Positions 1-8,637 of a stretch of DNA of 64,000 nucleotides are shown here, in pieces. The notes under the pieces are model-generated. The model saw only the letters and a list, made by a program, of their open reading frames with translations, was not told the origin of the DNA and made no database searches. How positions within the stretch are numbered: position 1 is the first letter of the stretch; every line of letters starts with the position of its first letter. Made by a program: the position numbers and the translations under genes. Source of the DNA: Clostridiales bacterium (GTDB lineage Bacteria; Bacillota; Clostridia; Oscillospirales; Butyricicoccaceae); NCBI GenBank assembly GCA_004555915.1, contig SFJM01000018.1, positions 1 through 64,000 of the forward strand, in the 5' to 3' direction.

Positions 1-120
1 CTTCCGGTTGTCTTTCTGAGTATAAAACTTCAAAAGAATTTCAGGTTTGTAATTCGTTCAAGTTCACGTTGTTTAATTTACAAGGTACAATGTTCGCCGC
101 TCGCCTTTCAGCGTAGTAGC
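1..120 (-). other. 5' leader of a presumed rRNA operon (16S gene lies beyond the left edge)
   Basis: Read on the minus strand, this stretch follows four strong tandem promoters and has no open frame. Its composition resembles the spacer that precedes 16S rRNA in Clostridia. The rRNA gene itself is not in the window, so the identification is an inference from the promoter array and position. Confidence 0.55.
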
Positions 121-126
121 TTTCTT

Positions 127-155
127 ATTATATCACCGAACCGCAAGCTTGTCAA
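127..155 (-). promoter_or_regulatory. rRNA-type promoter P4 (closest to the leader)
   Basis: On the minus strand TTGACA and TATAAT are separated by exactly 17 bases, a perfect sigma-A consensus. It is the last and strongest of four tandem promoters pointing off the left edge. Confidence 0.8.
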
Positions 156-224
156 GAAGTTTTTTCAACTTTTTTCAAGTTTTGGTTCGATTCGCTGTGA
201 TGATTTCTCATCAGCAACTTTTAT

Positions 225-253
225 AGTTTATCATGACTTCATCGGTTTGTCAA
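225..253 (-). promoter_or_regulatory. rRNA-type promoter P3
   Basis: Minus-strand TTGACA, 17-base spacer, TAAACT. A small hairpin with a GAAA loop (GATGA/TCATC) follows the start region. Confidence 0.75.
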
Positions 254-321
254 GAACTTTTTTCATTTCTTTTTCAAATCGTTTTTGTCATGGTCGCTGA
301 TCTCTCAGCGGCAACTCAATT

Positions 322-350
322 AGTTTAACATGTTCAAACCGATTTGTCAA
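322..350 (-). promoter_or_regulatory. rRNA-type promoter P2
   Basis: Minus-strand TTGACA, 17-base spacer, TAAACT. A hairpin CGCTGA-GAGA-TCAGCG follows directly, paralleling the hairpin after P3 and suggesting P2 and P3 arose by duplication. Confidence 0.75.
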
Positions 351-426
351 GCACTTTTTTGCCTCCCGGCCAGTAATCTTGCCAAATGTTTTGCTTTTCC
401 GTGTCGCTCTCGTTGAGTGCCTGATT

Positions 427-455
427 AGGATACCACTTAGGGAGAAGAAAGTCAA
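427..455 (-). promoter_or_regulatory. rRNA-type promoter P1 (most upstream)
   Basis: Minus-strand TTGACT, 17-base spacer, TATCCT. All four promoters of the array share the 17-base spacing. Bases 456-632 further upstream hold nothing I recognise. Confidence 0.65.
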
Positions 456-632
456 CACAAAATTCCGCATTTTTCGTGGTTTTGTCAGATTGCACAACAG
501 AAATCCTGTATTTTATCCTCTCGTATATGCCTGTTACACGTAGTTTTGTTACATTTTCTGTACATTTCTCTTTGTTTTGTCATTCAGCCCATTCTATGCA
601 TATCTCAGCAGGTAACTAGAACGACAAGAAGC

Positions 633-661
633 AAAGGCTCCCTCATGCAAAGGGAGCCTTT
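633..661 (-). terminator. Intrinsic terminator after the UPF0340 gene
   Basis: An 11-bp inverted repeat (AAAGGCTCCCT / AGGGAGCCTTT) with a 7-base loop sits just past the stop of the minus-strand gene. Its arms resemble the outer arm of the GGCTCCCTC repeat family seen elsewhere in the window. Confidence 0.7.
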
Positions 662-665
662 TTCC

Positions 666-1220
666 TTACAGCTTATCCTCCTGATAATGTGCGCGGACAC
701 CGCCGATGAATTTCAGGCGTGTTCTTGCGCACAGGATGTTTGCTTCACCGATGGTCTTTTGTTCAATGCGTACCGGTACAGCAACTTCCTTTAAATGCAT
801 GCCGATCAGCGTACCGCCGATATCCATACCTGCATCGGCACGGATATGCTCCACTGCAACCGGCTCCACAAAATTCTGCCAGCAGGTTGTGGCAAAGGAA
901 CCGCCTGCTTTAGGCTGCGGCAGGACATTGACCGGTTCATAGCCACAGGACTCTGCCGCCTGGCGCTCCAGAATAATGGCACGGTTTAAATGTTCACAGC
1001 ATTGTGCAGCCAGATAAATGCCATGGGATTCCAGTACGCCATATGCACCACGATAAATAGCATCGGCTATATCCATAGAGGATGCGGAACCGATTTTCTC
1101 GCCGCCCACCTCACTGGTAGAGCAGCCAATGACAAATACATCACCCATTTTCAGTTTTGCCTGTTCCAGTACCTGGGACACAGCCTGTTGGGTCTGTTGT
1201 TCTATTTCTTTGAGATCCAT
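666..1220 (-). CDS. UPF0340 / TIGR01440 family protein (YwlG-like)
   Basis: The 184-residue product begins MDLKEIEQQT and carries the motif IGCSTSEVGGEKIGSASS followed by a YRGAYGVLESHGI segment and the AAQCCEHLNRA block, typical of the TIGR01440 (UPF0340, B. subtilis YwlG) family. Length matches the family. The biochemical function is unknown. It is a soluble cytoplasmic protein with no signal peptide or membrane segment. The ATG is preceded by GGAGG at about 10 bases. It reads in the same direction as the GNAT gene upstream, 41 bases away, so the two may be cotranscribed, ending at the terminator at 633-661. Confidence 0.8.
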   Translation of the reverse strand: MDLKEIEQQTQQAVSQVLEQAKLKMGDVFVIGCSTSEVGGEKIGSASSMDIADAIYRGAYGVLESHGIYLAAQCCEHLNRAIILERQAAESCGYEPVNVLPQPKAGGSFATTCWQNFVEPVAVEHIRADAGMDIGGTLIGMHLKEVAVPVRIEQKTIGEANILCARTRLKFIGGVRAHYQEDKL

Positions 1221-1261
1221 ATGATAGATGCCTCCTTATTGATGAAAAAAAATCTATGCAT

Positions 1262-1702
1262 TTATCGCTCGCGTATCATCTGTCGATATCCGAGCGGTAC
1301 AAAGCCAAGTCGTTCATATAATGCCTGTGCACGGGGATTTTCCGGCGTAACTTCCAGCCGGAACCGGGCAGTATCCGGATAGGCATCAAACAGCCAATGG
1401 AAAAACGCCTGTCCCAGCCCCTGTCCCCGCATAGAAGGTTCAATCAACAGTTCTTCTATCATAATACAGGGACCTGCTTCTGAGGAATACAGATGGGTAA
1501 TATAGGCATAGCCTGCCTTCTCGTCATCCACCTCCAGAATGAAACCGGTAATCAATGGGTTATCGGATACAGCCTGTTGAAAGGTCTGCTGCAATACCTC
1601 TGCCGGTACGGCATGGTCAACAGCATCGGATGCATAAAATTGTCGGACCCGCGGCATGACATATGCCTGATCCTGTTCTGTCATCAAACGAACGGTTAAC
1701 AT
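1262..1702 (-). CDS. GNAT family N-acetyltransferase
   Basis: About 146 residues in a single acetyltransferase (GNAT) fold. The acetyl-CoA binding signature is visible as the segment LLIEPSMRGQGLGQAFFHWL (R/Q-x-x-G-x-G/A loop), followed by the ALYERLGFVPLGYR strand-helix near the C-terminus. The substrate cannot be told from the sequence. I chose the ATG at 1702 because AAGGA lies in front of it; a TTG eight codons upstream is possible but places the Shine-Dalgarno inside the gene. It follows the GntR regulator by 27 bases and probably shares its transcript. Confidence 0.85.
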   Translation of the reverse strand: MLTVRLMTEQDQAYVMPRVRQFYASDAVDHAVPAEVLQQTFQQAVSDNPLITGFILEVDDEKAGYAYITHLYSSEAGPCIMIEELLIEPSMRGQGLGQAFFHWLFDAYPDTARFRLEVTPENPRAQALYERLGFVPLGYRQMIRER

Positions 1703-1729
1703 AAGAATCTCTTTTCCTTCAATCAAAAT

Positions 1730-2410
1730 TTATTTCAGTGATTGTTCCGTAATGCTGCGGCGGCACTGTGCCAGATGCAGCAGCATGGCATCATAAGCAG
1801 CCATGCCATCATGTGCGGCAATCGCTGTAAGTATTTCCCGATTGGTGCGGGCCATTTCTTCCCGTGCCTGCTGGGATGGCATACCCGGCAGCATAGAGGG
1901 TGGGCCACACAGGATTACAGCCAGATTGGGTACGACAATATTACCGGAAGCCCGTGCAATAGCGGCATGGAATGCGGTATTTTCTTTGGAAAAATCCTCA
2001 CCTGCCAGCATTTTCTTTTCACATGCATCACACAGCTGCATCAGCTTATCCAGCTGTTCCGGTGTGCTGCGGCCTGCTGCCAGCGATGCAAGACGCGGCT
2101 CCACAACAAACCGCAATTCCAGCAAGTCGGTTGCCACACGTACTTTATCATCCAGAAATTGCAGGCCCAATGGATCCTCACTCACACCGCTGCGGGCAGA
2201 GACAAAGGTACCTGCGCCACGGCGGATTTCCACCACGCTGCGGCTGACCAGTGTTTTGATGGCTTCACGCACGGTACTTCTGCCCACACCCAGCTTGGAT
2301 GCCAGCTCAAATTCATTCGGCAATTTATCCCCCGGCTTCAGTTCTTTGCCGATAATATTCCGGACAATTTCATCTGCAACCCGTTCGGTCAGTAATTTTC
2401 CTGTTTCCAT
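1730..2410 (-). CDS. GntR family transcriptional regulator, FadR subgroup (FCD domain)
   Basis: A 226-residue DNA-binding regulator. The N-terminal winged helix-turn-helix spans roughly residues 5-70, with the family segment KLPNEFELASKLGVGRSTVR and the wing TLVSRSVVEIRRGAGTFV. The C-terminal all-helical FCD effector domain (about 90-220) contains LELRFVVEPRLASLAA and a metal-ligand-like FHAAIARASGN. Ligands of FadR-type members are usually small carboxylates; the ligand here is unknown. The ATG at 2410 has AAGGAGA six bases upstream. Its probable operon partners are the GNAT and UPF0340 genes downstream. Confidence 0.88.
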   Translation of the reverse strand: METGKLLTERVADEIVRNIIGKELKPGDKLPNEFELASKLGVGRSTVREAIKTLVSRSVVEIRRGAGTFVSARSGVSEDPLGLQFLDDKVRVATDLLELRFVVEPRLASLAAGRSTPEQLDKLMQLCDACEKKMLAGEDFSKENTAFHAAIARASGNIVVPNLAVILCGPPSMLPGMPSQQAREEMARTNREILTAIAAHDGMAAYDAMLLHLAQCRRSITEQSLK

Positions 2411-2435
2411 ACGCTTCTCCTTACTTCTCTTTTTA

Positions 2436-2661
2436 TGGAAAAGAGAAGTAAGCAAGAGAAAACCAACCGTGCGCTCCCGCGCACTGCAAACCCGCCAGAC
2501 ATACTGGTCTGTCGGTTTGCCCCTCTCCCGCTTTGTCTTTTGTTCCCTTTTCCGTTATATAATCTGCTTTTTTTGGAAAAGAGAAGCAAGAGAAAACCAA
2601 CTGTACACTCCCGCGCACTGCAAACCCGCCAGACATACTGGTCTGTCGGTTTGCCCCTCTT
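2436..2661. repeat. Tandem pair of a GTGCGCTCCCGCGCAC hairpin repeat
   Basis: Two direct copies (about 2436-2535 and 2577-2661) share the string GTGCGCTCCCGCGCAC (second copy slightly changed), then a conserved CGCCAGACATACTGGTCTGTCGG block ending in TTTGCCCCTCT. Each copy has two short hairpins. A related pair lies at 42,661-42,868. The track between the GntR and Sel1 genes is otherwise non-coding. Confidence 0.8.
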
Positions 2662-2715
2662 ACACTTTCGTTTCGGTTCTCTTTTCCATGATATTCAACT
2701 ATGAACTATCGCACC

Positions 2716-2830
2716 AAAGGCTCCCTCAGAGGAGGGAGCTGTCGCCGCAGGCGACTGAGGGAGTTCGCAGGATAAAACTGGTTTCCGCCAAATGTACGAT
2801 TGATACATTCGCTGGAAAAACTCCCTCCAT
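2716..2830 (+). repeat. GGCTCCCTC element, copy A (right arm truncated)
   Basis: It begins AAAGGCTCCCTC, has the hairpins CTCCCTC/GAGGGAG and GTCGCC/GGCGAC, then GAGGGAGTT, a central core containing GATTGATAC, and stops shortly after ACTCCCTCC. The right-hand hairpin arm is missing. Confidence 0.8.
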
Positions 2831-2937
2831 CTTCTTCCTTCGACCAAAGACAATTTCCGCTTTATTCTTCCCCCTTTTCCTTATTATATAGTATACCAGC
2901 TTTTTCTCCCAGGGGAAAGGTCTGAATGGGGGAATAA

Positions 2938-2962
2938 AAAAAGAGACGCAATGCGTCTCTCC
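2938..2962 (-). terminator. Terminator of the Sel1-repeat gene
   Basis: GAGACGCA/TGCGTCTC stem followed on the minus strand by a run of seven T, immediately downstream of the stop at 2965. Confidence 0.85.
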
Positions 2963-2964
2963 GG

Positions 2965-3366
2965 TTAATCCTGCTGTTTCAGCCATTCCAGCTGCTGTAA
3001 AGCGGCCTCCCGTATTTTCGGAACAGAGCTCTGTGCGGAAAGCTGATAATAATTCCGTGCAGCTTCTAAATCCTCCGGCATACCGATGCCATAGGCATAA
3101 CAGTCCGCCAGATAATGCTGGGAAATAATGCTGCCTCCCTGTGCTGCAAGCTGCAAAATAGAAAATGCCTTGTCAAAATCGGCAGCCAGTCCATCATTGC
3201 CATACAGGTAAGCAAGACCGATATATTCAATGGCATCGGTTTCACCTTCCCGAAGCTGATGCAGCATAGATGCTAGAACAGCATTCCCGCTTTCCCGAAT
3301 ATCCTGCTCGATTTCCTCCAGCTTGATATTGATGTAATTATATGGTCCCAATTTCCCCTGCGGCAT
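2965..3366 (-). CDS. Small Sel1/TPR-like repeat protein
   Basis: About 133 residues. Two Sel1-type helical repeats are visible: EYIGLAYLYGNDGLAADFDK and SQHYLADCYAYGIGMPEDLE followed by AARNYYQLSAQ, with the alternating small and aromatic residues of such repeats. Sel1 repeats normally mediate protein-protein contacts; no enzymatic motif is present. I prefer the ATG at 3366, which has GGGGGA seven bases upstream; an in-frame ATG at 3381 is the alternative. It stands alone between its own terminator and the clpB terminator, so it looks monocistronic. The physiological role is unknown. Confidence 0.75.
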   Translation of the reverse strand: MPQGKLGPYNYINIKLEEIEQDIRESGNAVLASMLHQLREGETDAIEYIGLAYLYGNDGLAADFDKAFSILQLAAQGGSIISQHYLADCYAYGIGMPEDLEAARNYYQLSAQSSVPKIREAALQQLEWLKQQD

Positions 3367-3512
3367 GGATCTATCCCCCATATTTCATTGATTTAGCTAC
3401 AATATTCCCCCTGAATACTGTTATTGTGCTATAAAATTCAGATTGATATTACAATAAAACAAGTCACTCGTTTTGTCAATACAAAAGGCAAATAAATATA
3501 CCAAAATTCTGC

Positions 3513-3551
3513 AAAAAAATGAAACCGTTACCTGTAAAAAGTAACGGTTTC
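3513..3551 (-). terminator. Terminator of clpB
   Basis: Perfect 11-bp stem GAAACCGTTAC / GTAACGGTTTC followed on the minus strand by seven T, nine bases past the clpB stop. Confidence 0.92.
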
Positions 3552-3560
3552 AAGGTATCA

Positions 3561-6167
3561 TTAGGAAAGTGAAACTGGAGTTACAGTCAATGCACCATCC
3601 TGCAGATCCACCAGCAACTTGGTGCCGGCAGCAATTTCTCCTGCAATAATGGTACGTCCCAACAGCGTTTCTACATTGCGCTGCAGGAACCGCTTCAGCG
3701 GACGTGCGCCATATACCGGGTCATATCCATGGTCAATGACATACTGCTTGGCTGCATCGGTCAGTTCAACCGACAGCTGTTTGTCAGCCAGACGCCTGCT
3801 CAGACCGGCAATCAGCAGATCAATGATGCCTGTGATATTTTCCTTGGTCAATGGCTTATAGAATACAATTTCATCCAGACGGTTCAAAAATTCCGGACGG
3901 AAGGAACGGCGGAGCAATTCATTTACCTGTGCCCGGGCATCCTCACGAATTTCACCACCCGCATCAATGCCATCCAGCAGGGCGGAAGAACCTAGGTTCG
4001 AGGTCAGAATCAGGATGGTGTTTTTGAAATCTACCGTCCTGCCCTGAGAATCGGTAATTCTGCCGTCATCCAGTACCTGTAACAGGATATTGAATACATC
4101 CGGATGTGCCTTTTCAATCTCATCAAACAGCACAACGGAATACGGATGACGCCGGACGGCTTCTGTCAGCTGGCCGCCTTCTTCATAGCCTACATATCCG
4201 GGAGGTGCGCCAATCAGACGGGATACGGAGAATTTCTCCATATATTCCGACATATCAATGCGTACCAGGTTCTTTTCATCGTCAAACAGGGTTGCTGCCA
4301 GTGTCTTTGCCAGCTCGGTTTTACCGACACCCGTCGGGCCCAGGAACAGGAACGAACCAATCGGACGGTTCGGGTCCTGAATGCCTGCACGGGAACGAAG
4401 AATGGCTTCGGATACACGCTTGACCGCTTCATCCTGTCCAATCACACGCTCATGCAGAGTATCCTCCAGATGCAGCAGCTTTTCCCGTTCGCCTTCCATC
4501 AGCCGGGCAACCGGAATACCGGTCCAGCGTTCAATGATACGGGCAATCTGTTCCTCGGTGACACGGTCACGCAACAGGGTATGTGCATCCTTGCTTTCTG
4601 CCTTGGCTTCTTCCTCAGCCAGCTGTTTTTTCAGCTCCGGCAGCCTGCCATATTTCAGTTCCGCTGCCTTGTTCAGGTCATATTGCTCCTCTGCACGCTC
4701 AATATCCGCATTCATCTGCTCAATATCCGCACGCAGCTTCTGTACCTTGCCAATGGCATTCTTTTCATTGTCCCAGCGGGCCTTCATGGAGTTGAATTCT
4801 TCCCGCATTTCTGCCAGTTCCTTCTGGATTTCTGCCAGATGCTCCTGAGACAGCTGGTCATCTTCCTTTTTCAGGGCAGCTTCTTCAATCTCATGCTGGA
4901 TGATTTTACGCTGGATAACATCCAGCTCGGTCGGCATGGAATCAATTTCCGTACGGATCATCGCACAGGCCTCATCCACCAGGTCAATGGCCTTATCCGG
5001 CAGGAAACGGTCGGTAATATACCGGTTAGACAGGGTTGCTGCCGCAATCAGTGCGGAATCCTGAATTTTAACGCCATGGTAAACCTCATAGCGTTCCTTC
5101 AGGCCACGCAGGATGGCAACGGTATCCTCCACGGTCGGTTCACCGACCAGTACGGTCTGGAACCGGCGTTCCAGTGCCGGGTCTTTTTCGATATACTGGC
5201 GATATTCATTCAGGGTAGTAGCGCCGATACAATGCAGCTCGCCGCGGGCCAGCATCGGCTTGAGCAGGTTGCCTGCATCCATGGCGCCATCGGTCTTACC
5301 GGCGCCGACAATGGTGTGCAGCTCATCAATAAACAGGATGATATTACCCTCACTCTTTTTGACTTCATTGAGGACAGCCTTCAGGCGTTCCTCAAATTCA
5401 CCGCGATATTTTGCACCGGCAACCAGAGAACCCATATCCAGAGAGAAAATGGTTTTATCCTTCAGGGTACCCGGTACATCGCCCTTGACAATCCGCTGTG
5501 CCAGACCTTCCGCAATGGCGGTCTTGCCGACACCCGGCTCACCAATCAGTACCGGATTGTTTTTGGTTTTACGAGACAGGATACGGATGACATTACGGAT
5601 TTCATCATCACGGCCAATCACCGGGTCCATTTTCTTCTGCCGTGCCCGTTCCACCAGATCGGTACCGTATTTTTTCAGTGCATCATAGGTATCCTCCGGG
5701 GAATCGGTGGTGACACGCTGATTGCCCCGCACGGTGGACAATGCCTGTAAGAATTTGTTTCTATCCATACCATAGCTGCGGAACAGGTCACGTACCGCAC
5801 CGGCAGCTGTATCAATCAAAGCGAGGAAGAGATGCTCCACAGAGACAAAATCATCCTTCATCTGTTCGGCATTCTGTTCCGCCTGATTCAGGGTTTTCTG
5901 CAGGTCACCGGTGACATACATCCGGCTGGCATCCCGTCCTCCGGAAATACGCGGCAGCCGTTCCACAGACTGCTGTACCTGCTGCTGCATGGCAGACGCA
6001 TCTATGCCCATCTTGGTCATCAGCTGGGAAATCAGCCCTCCATCCTGCCGCAGCAGGGCGAGCAGCAGATGTTCCTGTCCCATTTCCGCATTGCCATATT
6101 CATTATATAACGACTGTGCGTCCTGAATTGCTTCCAGGGATTTTTGGGTAAACTTCTGTGCATTCAT
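3561..6167 (-). CDS. clpB: ATP-dependent disaggregase ClpB
   Basis: At 868 residues this is a full-length Hsp100 chaperone. An N-terminal Clp repeat domain (about 1-145) is followed by the first AAA+ module with GEPGVGKTAIAEG (near 205), a long coiled-coil middle domain rich in Glu/Lys (about 400-520) that distinguishes ClpB from ClpA/ClpC, and the second AAA+ module with GPTGVGKTELAKT (near 610). ClpB works with DnaK to pull proteins out of aggregates using ATP, in the cytoplasm. ATG is preceded by GGAGG. A perfect CIRCE operator upstream indicates heat-shock control by HrcA. The gene is flanked by its own promoter and terminator, so it is monocistronic. Confidence 0.97.
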   Translation of the reverse strand: MNAQKFTQKSLEAIQDAQSLYNEYGNAEMGQEHLLLALLRQDGGLISQLMTKMGIDASAMQQQVQQSVERLPRISGGRDASRMYVTGDLQKTLNQAEQNAEQMKDDFVSVEHLFLALIDTAAGAVRDLFRSYGMDRNKFLQALSTVRGNQRVTTDSPEDTYDALKKYGTDLVERARQKKMDPVIGRDDEIRNVIRILSRKTKNNPVLIGEPGVGKTAIAEGLAQRIVKGDVPGTLKDKTIFSLDMGSLVAGAKYRGEFEERLKAVLNEVKKSEGNIILFIDELHTIVGAGKTDGAMDAGNLLKPMLARGELHCIGATTLNEYRQYIEKDPALERRFQTVLVGEPTVEDTVAILRGLKERYEVYHGVKIQDSALIAAATLSNRYITDRFLPDKAIDLVDEACAMIRTEIDSMPTELDVIQRKIIQHEIEEAALKKEDDQLSQEHLAEIQKELAEMREEFNSMKARWDNEKNAIGKVQKLRADIEQMNADIERAEEQYDLNKAAELKYGRLPELKKQLAEEEAKAESKDAHTLLRDRVTEEQIARIIERWTGIPVARLMEGEREKLLHLEDTLHERVIGQDEAVKRVSEAILRSRAGIQDPNRPIGSFLFLGPTGVGKTELAKTLAATLFDDEKNLVRIDMSEYMEKFSVSRLIGAPPGYVGYEEGGQLTEAVRRHPYSVVLFDEIEKAHPDVFNILLQVLDDGRITDSQGRTVDFKNTILILTSNLGSSALLDGIDAGGEIREDARAQVNELLRRSFRPEFLNRLDEIVFYKPLTKENITGIIDLLIAGLSRRLADKQLSVELTDAAKQYVIDHGYDPVYGARPLKRFLQRNVETLLGRTIIAGEIAAGTKLLVDLQDGALTVTPVSLS

Positions 6168-6239
6168 TTGAACAACCTCCTTCGGAGAAAACAGGCAGAC
6201 CGGCTTTGCGTCTGCTGTTCCGGATTTCTTTTCGATTGC

Positions 6240-6268
6240 ATTATAAGTCTGTCAAGGCGGAATTACAA
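6240..6268 (-). promoter_or_regulatory. Probable clpB promoter
   Basis: Minus-strand TTGTAA, 17-base spacer, TATAAT, about 70 bases before the clpB start. It lies downstream of the CIRCE element. A weaker alternative promoter (TTAGCA and TAAAAT, 18-base spacer) is contained inside CIRCE itself. Confidence 0.6.
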
Positions 6269-6296
6269 GAGAAAAGTTGTTACGAAACTGTTAATT

Positions 6297-6323
6297 TTAG
6301 CACTCGATGCAAGAGAGTGCTAA
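6297..6323. promoter_or_regulatory. CIRCE operator (HrcA binding site)
   Basis: Perfect consensus TTAGCACTC, nine-base spacer, GAGTGCTAA. CIRCE is the binding site of the heat-shock repressor HrcA in Firmicutes, so clpB here belongs to the HrcA regulon. Confidence 0.95.
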
Positions 6324-6401
6324 AAACAAGCAAAAAGAAAGGCGGTGCATTCCGGAACAAGAATGAAAGCTGTGACATCCATATTGACACAGTGACGTGA
6401 A

Positions 6402-6431
6402 GAAACCCCGGAGAGCCACCTCCGGGGTTTC
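6402..6431. terminator. Strong terminator-like hairpin between clpB and glgB
   Basis: GAAACCCCGGA / TCCGGGGTTTC, 11 bp with an 8-base loop, followed by CCCTTT on the plus strand. It could stop transcripts from either side. Confidence 0.6.
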
Positions 6432-6477
6432 CCTTTATTAATAAAATCGTTCCACATCTCTGTCAATGCAAACAGAC

Positions 6478-6628
6478 AAGGCTCCCTCAGAGGAGGGAGC
6501 TGGCGCCGCAGGCGACTGAGGGAGTTCCATCCCACTTACAAGTCTGTACAGCAGTTACGGTTGATACTTTTTACTCCCTCCGTCATTTGCTGACGCAAAT
6601 GCCACCTCCCTCCAAGAGGGAGGCTTTT
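6478..6628 (+). repeat. GGCTCCCTC element, copy B (full length)
   Basis: Complete copy: left arm with CTCCCTC/GAGGGAG and GCGCC/GGCG hairpins, GAGGGAGTT, a core with GTTACGGTTGATAC, ACTCCCTCC, a CATTTGC/GCAAATG hairpin, and the terminal GAGGGAGGCTTTT. It is followed by the recurring flank motif TTTCATTGGCATCTCATCAG, and a second solitary core (GTTACAATTGATAC) lies at about 6738-6752. No gene occupies 6432-6766. Confidence 0.88.
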
Positions 6629-6766
6629 GCCAAACCATTTCATTGGCATCTCATCAGGCAAAATGAACCGTATGATCCAAAGGCTTCTTCCTAACAGAAC
6701 AACAGGACAGCTTATGAAAAGATATCGGTCTGCATAGAGTTACAATTGATACGAAAGCATTACGCT

Positions 6767-8602
6767 TTATTGTTCCATCACTAAAATCGTGCCGGAAAGC
6801 GGCGCAAGCTGGATAGACCCGGTGATTTCGCCTTCATTCACCACGCCGCTGCCGGAGAACCGGCTGTCGTCACTGTTCACCAGCTCCCGCCAGCTGCCTG
6901 CGGGCACCCGTACGGTTTCCGGATGCAGGCCGAAGTTCATGACGCAGGCAATCGTCTGCTTCCCGTCCGCAGAACGGCGGGCAAAGGCAAATACCGTCGG
7001 CGGATTGCCCGGTGTATCCAGCCAGCGGAACGCACGCGGGTCATATTCCGTATCATACAATGCCCGATGGCTTGCGCCAATGGTATGCAGCTCCCGGCAA
7101 TACCGGTTAAACGCATCATGCACCGGATAGGTCATCAGGTTCCAGCCCAGTTCCTTGTTTTCATCCCATTCCCGGAATTCTGCCAGCTCATTGCCCATGA
7201 AGTTGAGCACCTTGCCCGGATGGGCACACATATACAGGTACAACAGCCGCAGCTGGCTGAATTTCTGGTCATAATCGCCCCATAGCTTGTCAATAATGGT
7301 ACGCTTGCCATGTACCACCTCATCATGTGACAGAGGCAGGATAAACAAATCATCATAAAAATATGCCATGGAAAACATCAGCATATTGCGGGCATGATAC
7401 CGGTCATGGGGATGCATGCCGAGATATTCCAGCGTGTCATTCATCCAGCCCAGATCCCATTTATAATCGAAGCCCAGTCCGCCATACTGGGGCGGGGCGG
7501 TTACCTTCAGGTAATTGGAGGAATCCTCCGCCATCAGCATGACCTGCGGATAGGTCTGCTGCAAATAGAAATTGGTATTGCACAGGAACCACCGGCCCGG
7601 TGCATTGTCATTGAACTGTCCCGGCTCACCGTTTTTATAAATCAGCTGGGATACCGCATCATACCGCAATCCGTCAATATGATAATAATTGATCCAGAAA
7701 TCCAGGGAGGATTTCATAAAGGACAGGGTATGGGGCTTGGTATAATCAAACAGGACGGTTCCCCATTCGGTATACCGTTCGTCCGGATTGGCGGATTCAT
7801 ACACAAAGCCGCCGTCAAACTGATGCAGGCCAAAGAAATCCGTCACAAAATGCAGCGGAACCACATCCAGAATGACACCGATCTTCGCCTGATGGCAGCG
7901 GTCAATCAATTCCATCAGCCCATAGGGATCGCCATACCGGCTGGTCGCGGAAAAATAACCGGTTGCCTGATAGCCCCAGGAACCATCAAAGGGATGCTCC
8001 GTCAATGGCATCAGCTCAATATGGGAAAAATGATGCTCCTTCACATAGGGAATCAGCTGGTCCGCCAGTTCCCGATAGGTCAGCATACGGCCGAATTCCC
8101 GTTCCTCTGCGGTGGGAGCCTGTTCCTTTCCCTCCTGCATGCGCCGCCATGAGCCTGCATGGACTTCATAAATGCTCATGGGACGGGTATAATTTTTAAA
8201 ATCCTGCCGGCGGTATTCCATCCACTCGCCATCCCGCCAATGATAGTTGTCAATATCCCATACCCGTGACGCGGAACTGGGACGAAGCTCGGAATAAAAG
8301 GCAAACGGGTCCGCACGGTCAATCTTTTCCCCGCTGGGTGTTGTGGTCCGATATTTATACAATGCACCATAAGGGATATTATCACAGAAAATCGTCCAGA
8401 CACCATCCGGGCGGCGATGCATCTGCCAGCCTTCCCAGTTGTTAAACTCACCTACAAGCTCCATATTGGCAGCATAAGGTGCATAGACACGAAATACAAT
8501 GCCGTCCTTGCCATATTGATGGTCTGCATGCGCACCGAATACCTCATACGCCTTCGCACTCTGTCCGGTTAAAAACTGTTGAATTGATGTATCTACATTC
8601 AT
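6767..8602 (-). CDS. glgB: 1,4-alpha-glucan branching enzyme
   Basis: The 611-residue product has an N-terminal CBM48 domain (about 15-105), a GH13 barrel and a C-terminal all-beta domain. It introduces alpha-1,6 branches into glycogen. Visible GH13 motifs are HFSHIELMPLTEHPFDGSWG, the nucleophile region DGLRYDAVS, the acid/base region MLMAEDSS and LPLSHDEVVHGK. The second Glu usual in AEES is Asp here; the first, catalytic one is kept. ATG has GGAGG upstream. No other glycogen genes sit next to it, so it looks like a stand-alone locus with its own promoter. Confidence 0.95.
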   Translation of the reverse strand: MNVDTSIQQFLTGQSAKAYEVFGAHADHQYGKDGIVFRVYAPYAANMELVGEFNNWEGWQMHRRPDGVWTIFCDNIPYGALYKYRTTTPSGEKIDRADPFAFYSELRPSSASRVWDIDNYHWRDGEWMEYRRQDFKNYTRPMSIYEVHAGSWRRMQEGKEQAPTAEEREFGRMLTYRELADQLIPYVKEHHFSHIELMPLTEHPFDGSWGYQATGYFSATSRYGDPYGLMELIDRCHQAKIGVILDVVPLHFVTDFFGLHQFDGGFVYESANPDERYTEWGTVLFDYTKPHTLSFMKSSLDFWINYYHIDGLRYDAVSQLIYKNGEPGQFNDNAPGRWFLCNTNFYLQQTYPQVMLMAEDSSNYLKVTAPPQYGGLGFDYKWDLGWMNDTLEYLGMHPHDRYHARNMLMFSMAYFYDDLFILPLSHDEVVHGKRTIIDKLWGDYDQKFSQLRLLYLYMCAHPGKVLNFMGNELAEFREWDENKELGWNLMTYPVHDAFNRYCRELHTIGASHRALYDTEYDPRAFRWLDTPGNPPTVFAFARRSADGKQTIACVMNFGLHPETVRVPAGSWRELVNSDDSRFSGSGVVNEGEITGSIQLAPLSGTILVMEQ

Positions 8603-8637
8603 GACGGCCTCCTGATGTTATGAAATGTATGCTTTAT

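Noticed and set aside
2436..2661. Direct repeats considered as a CRISPR array
   Set aside because: Only two copies of about 90 bp, each internally palindromic, with no regular spacers and no cas genes.
1803..2891. 362-codon plus-strand frame across the GntR gene and repeats
   Set aside because: It runs antisense through a clear regulator gene and then through two repeat copies, whose translations simply repeat each other.
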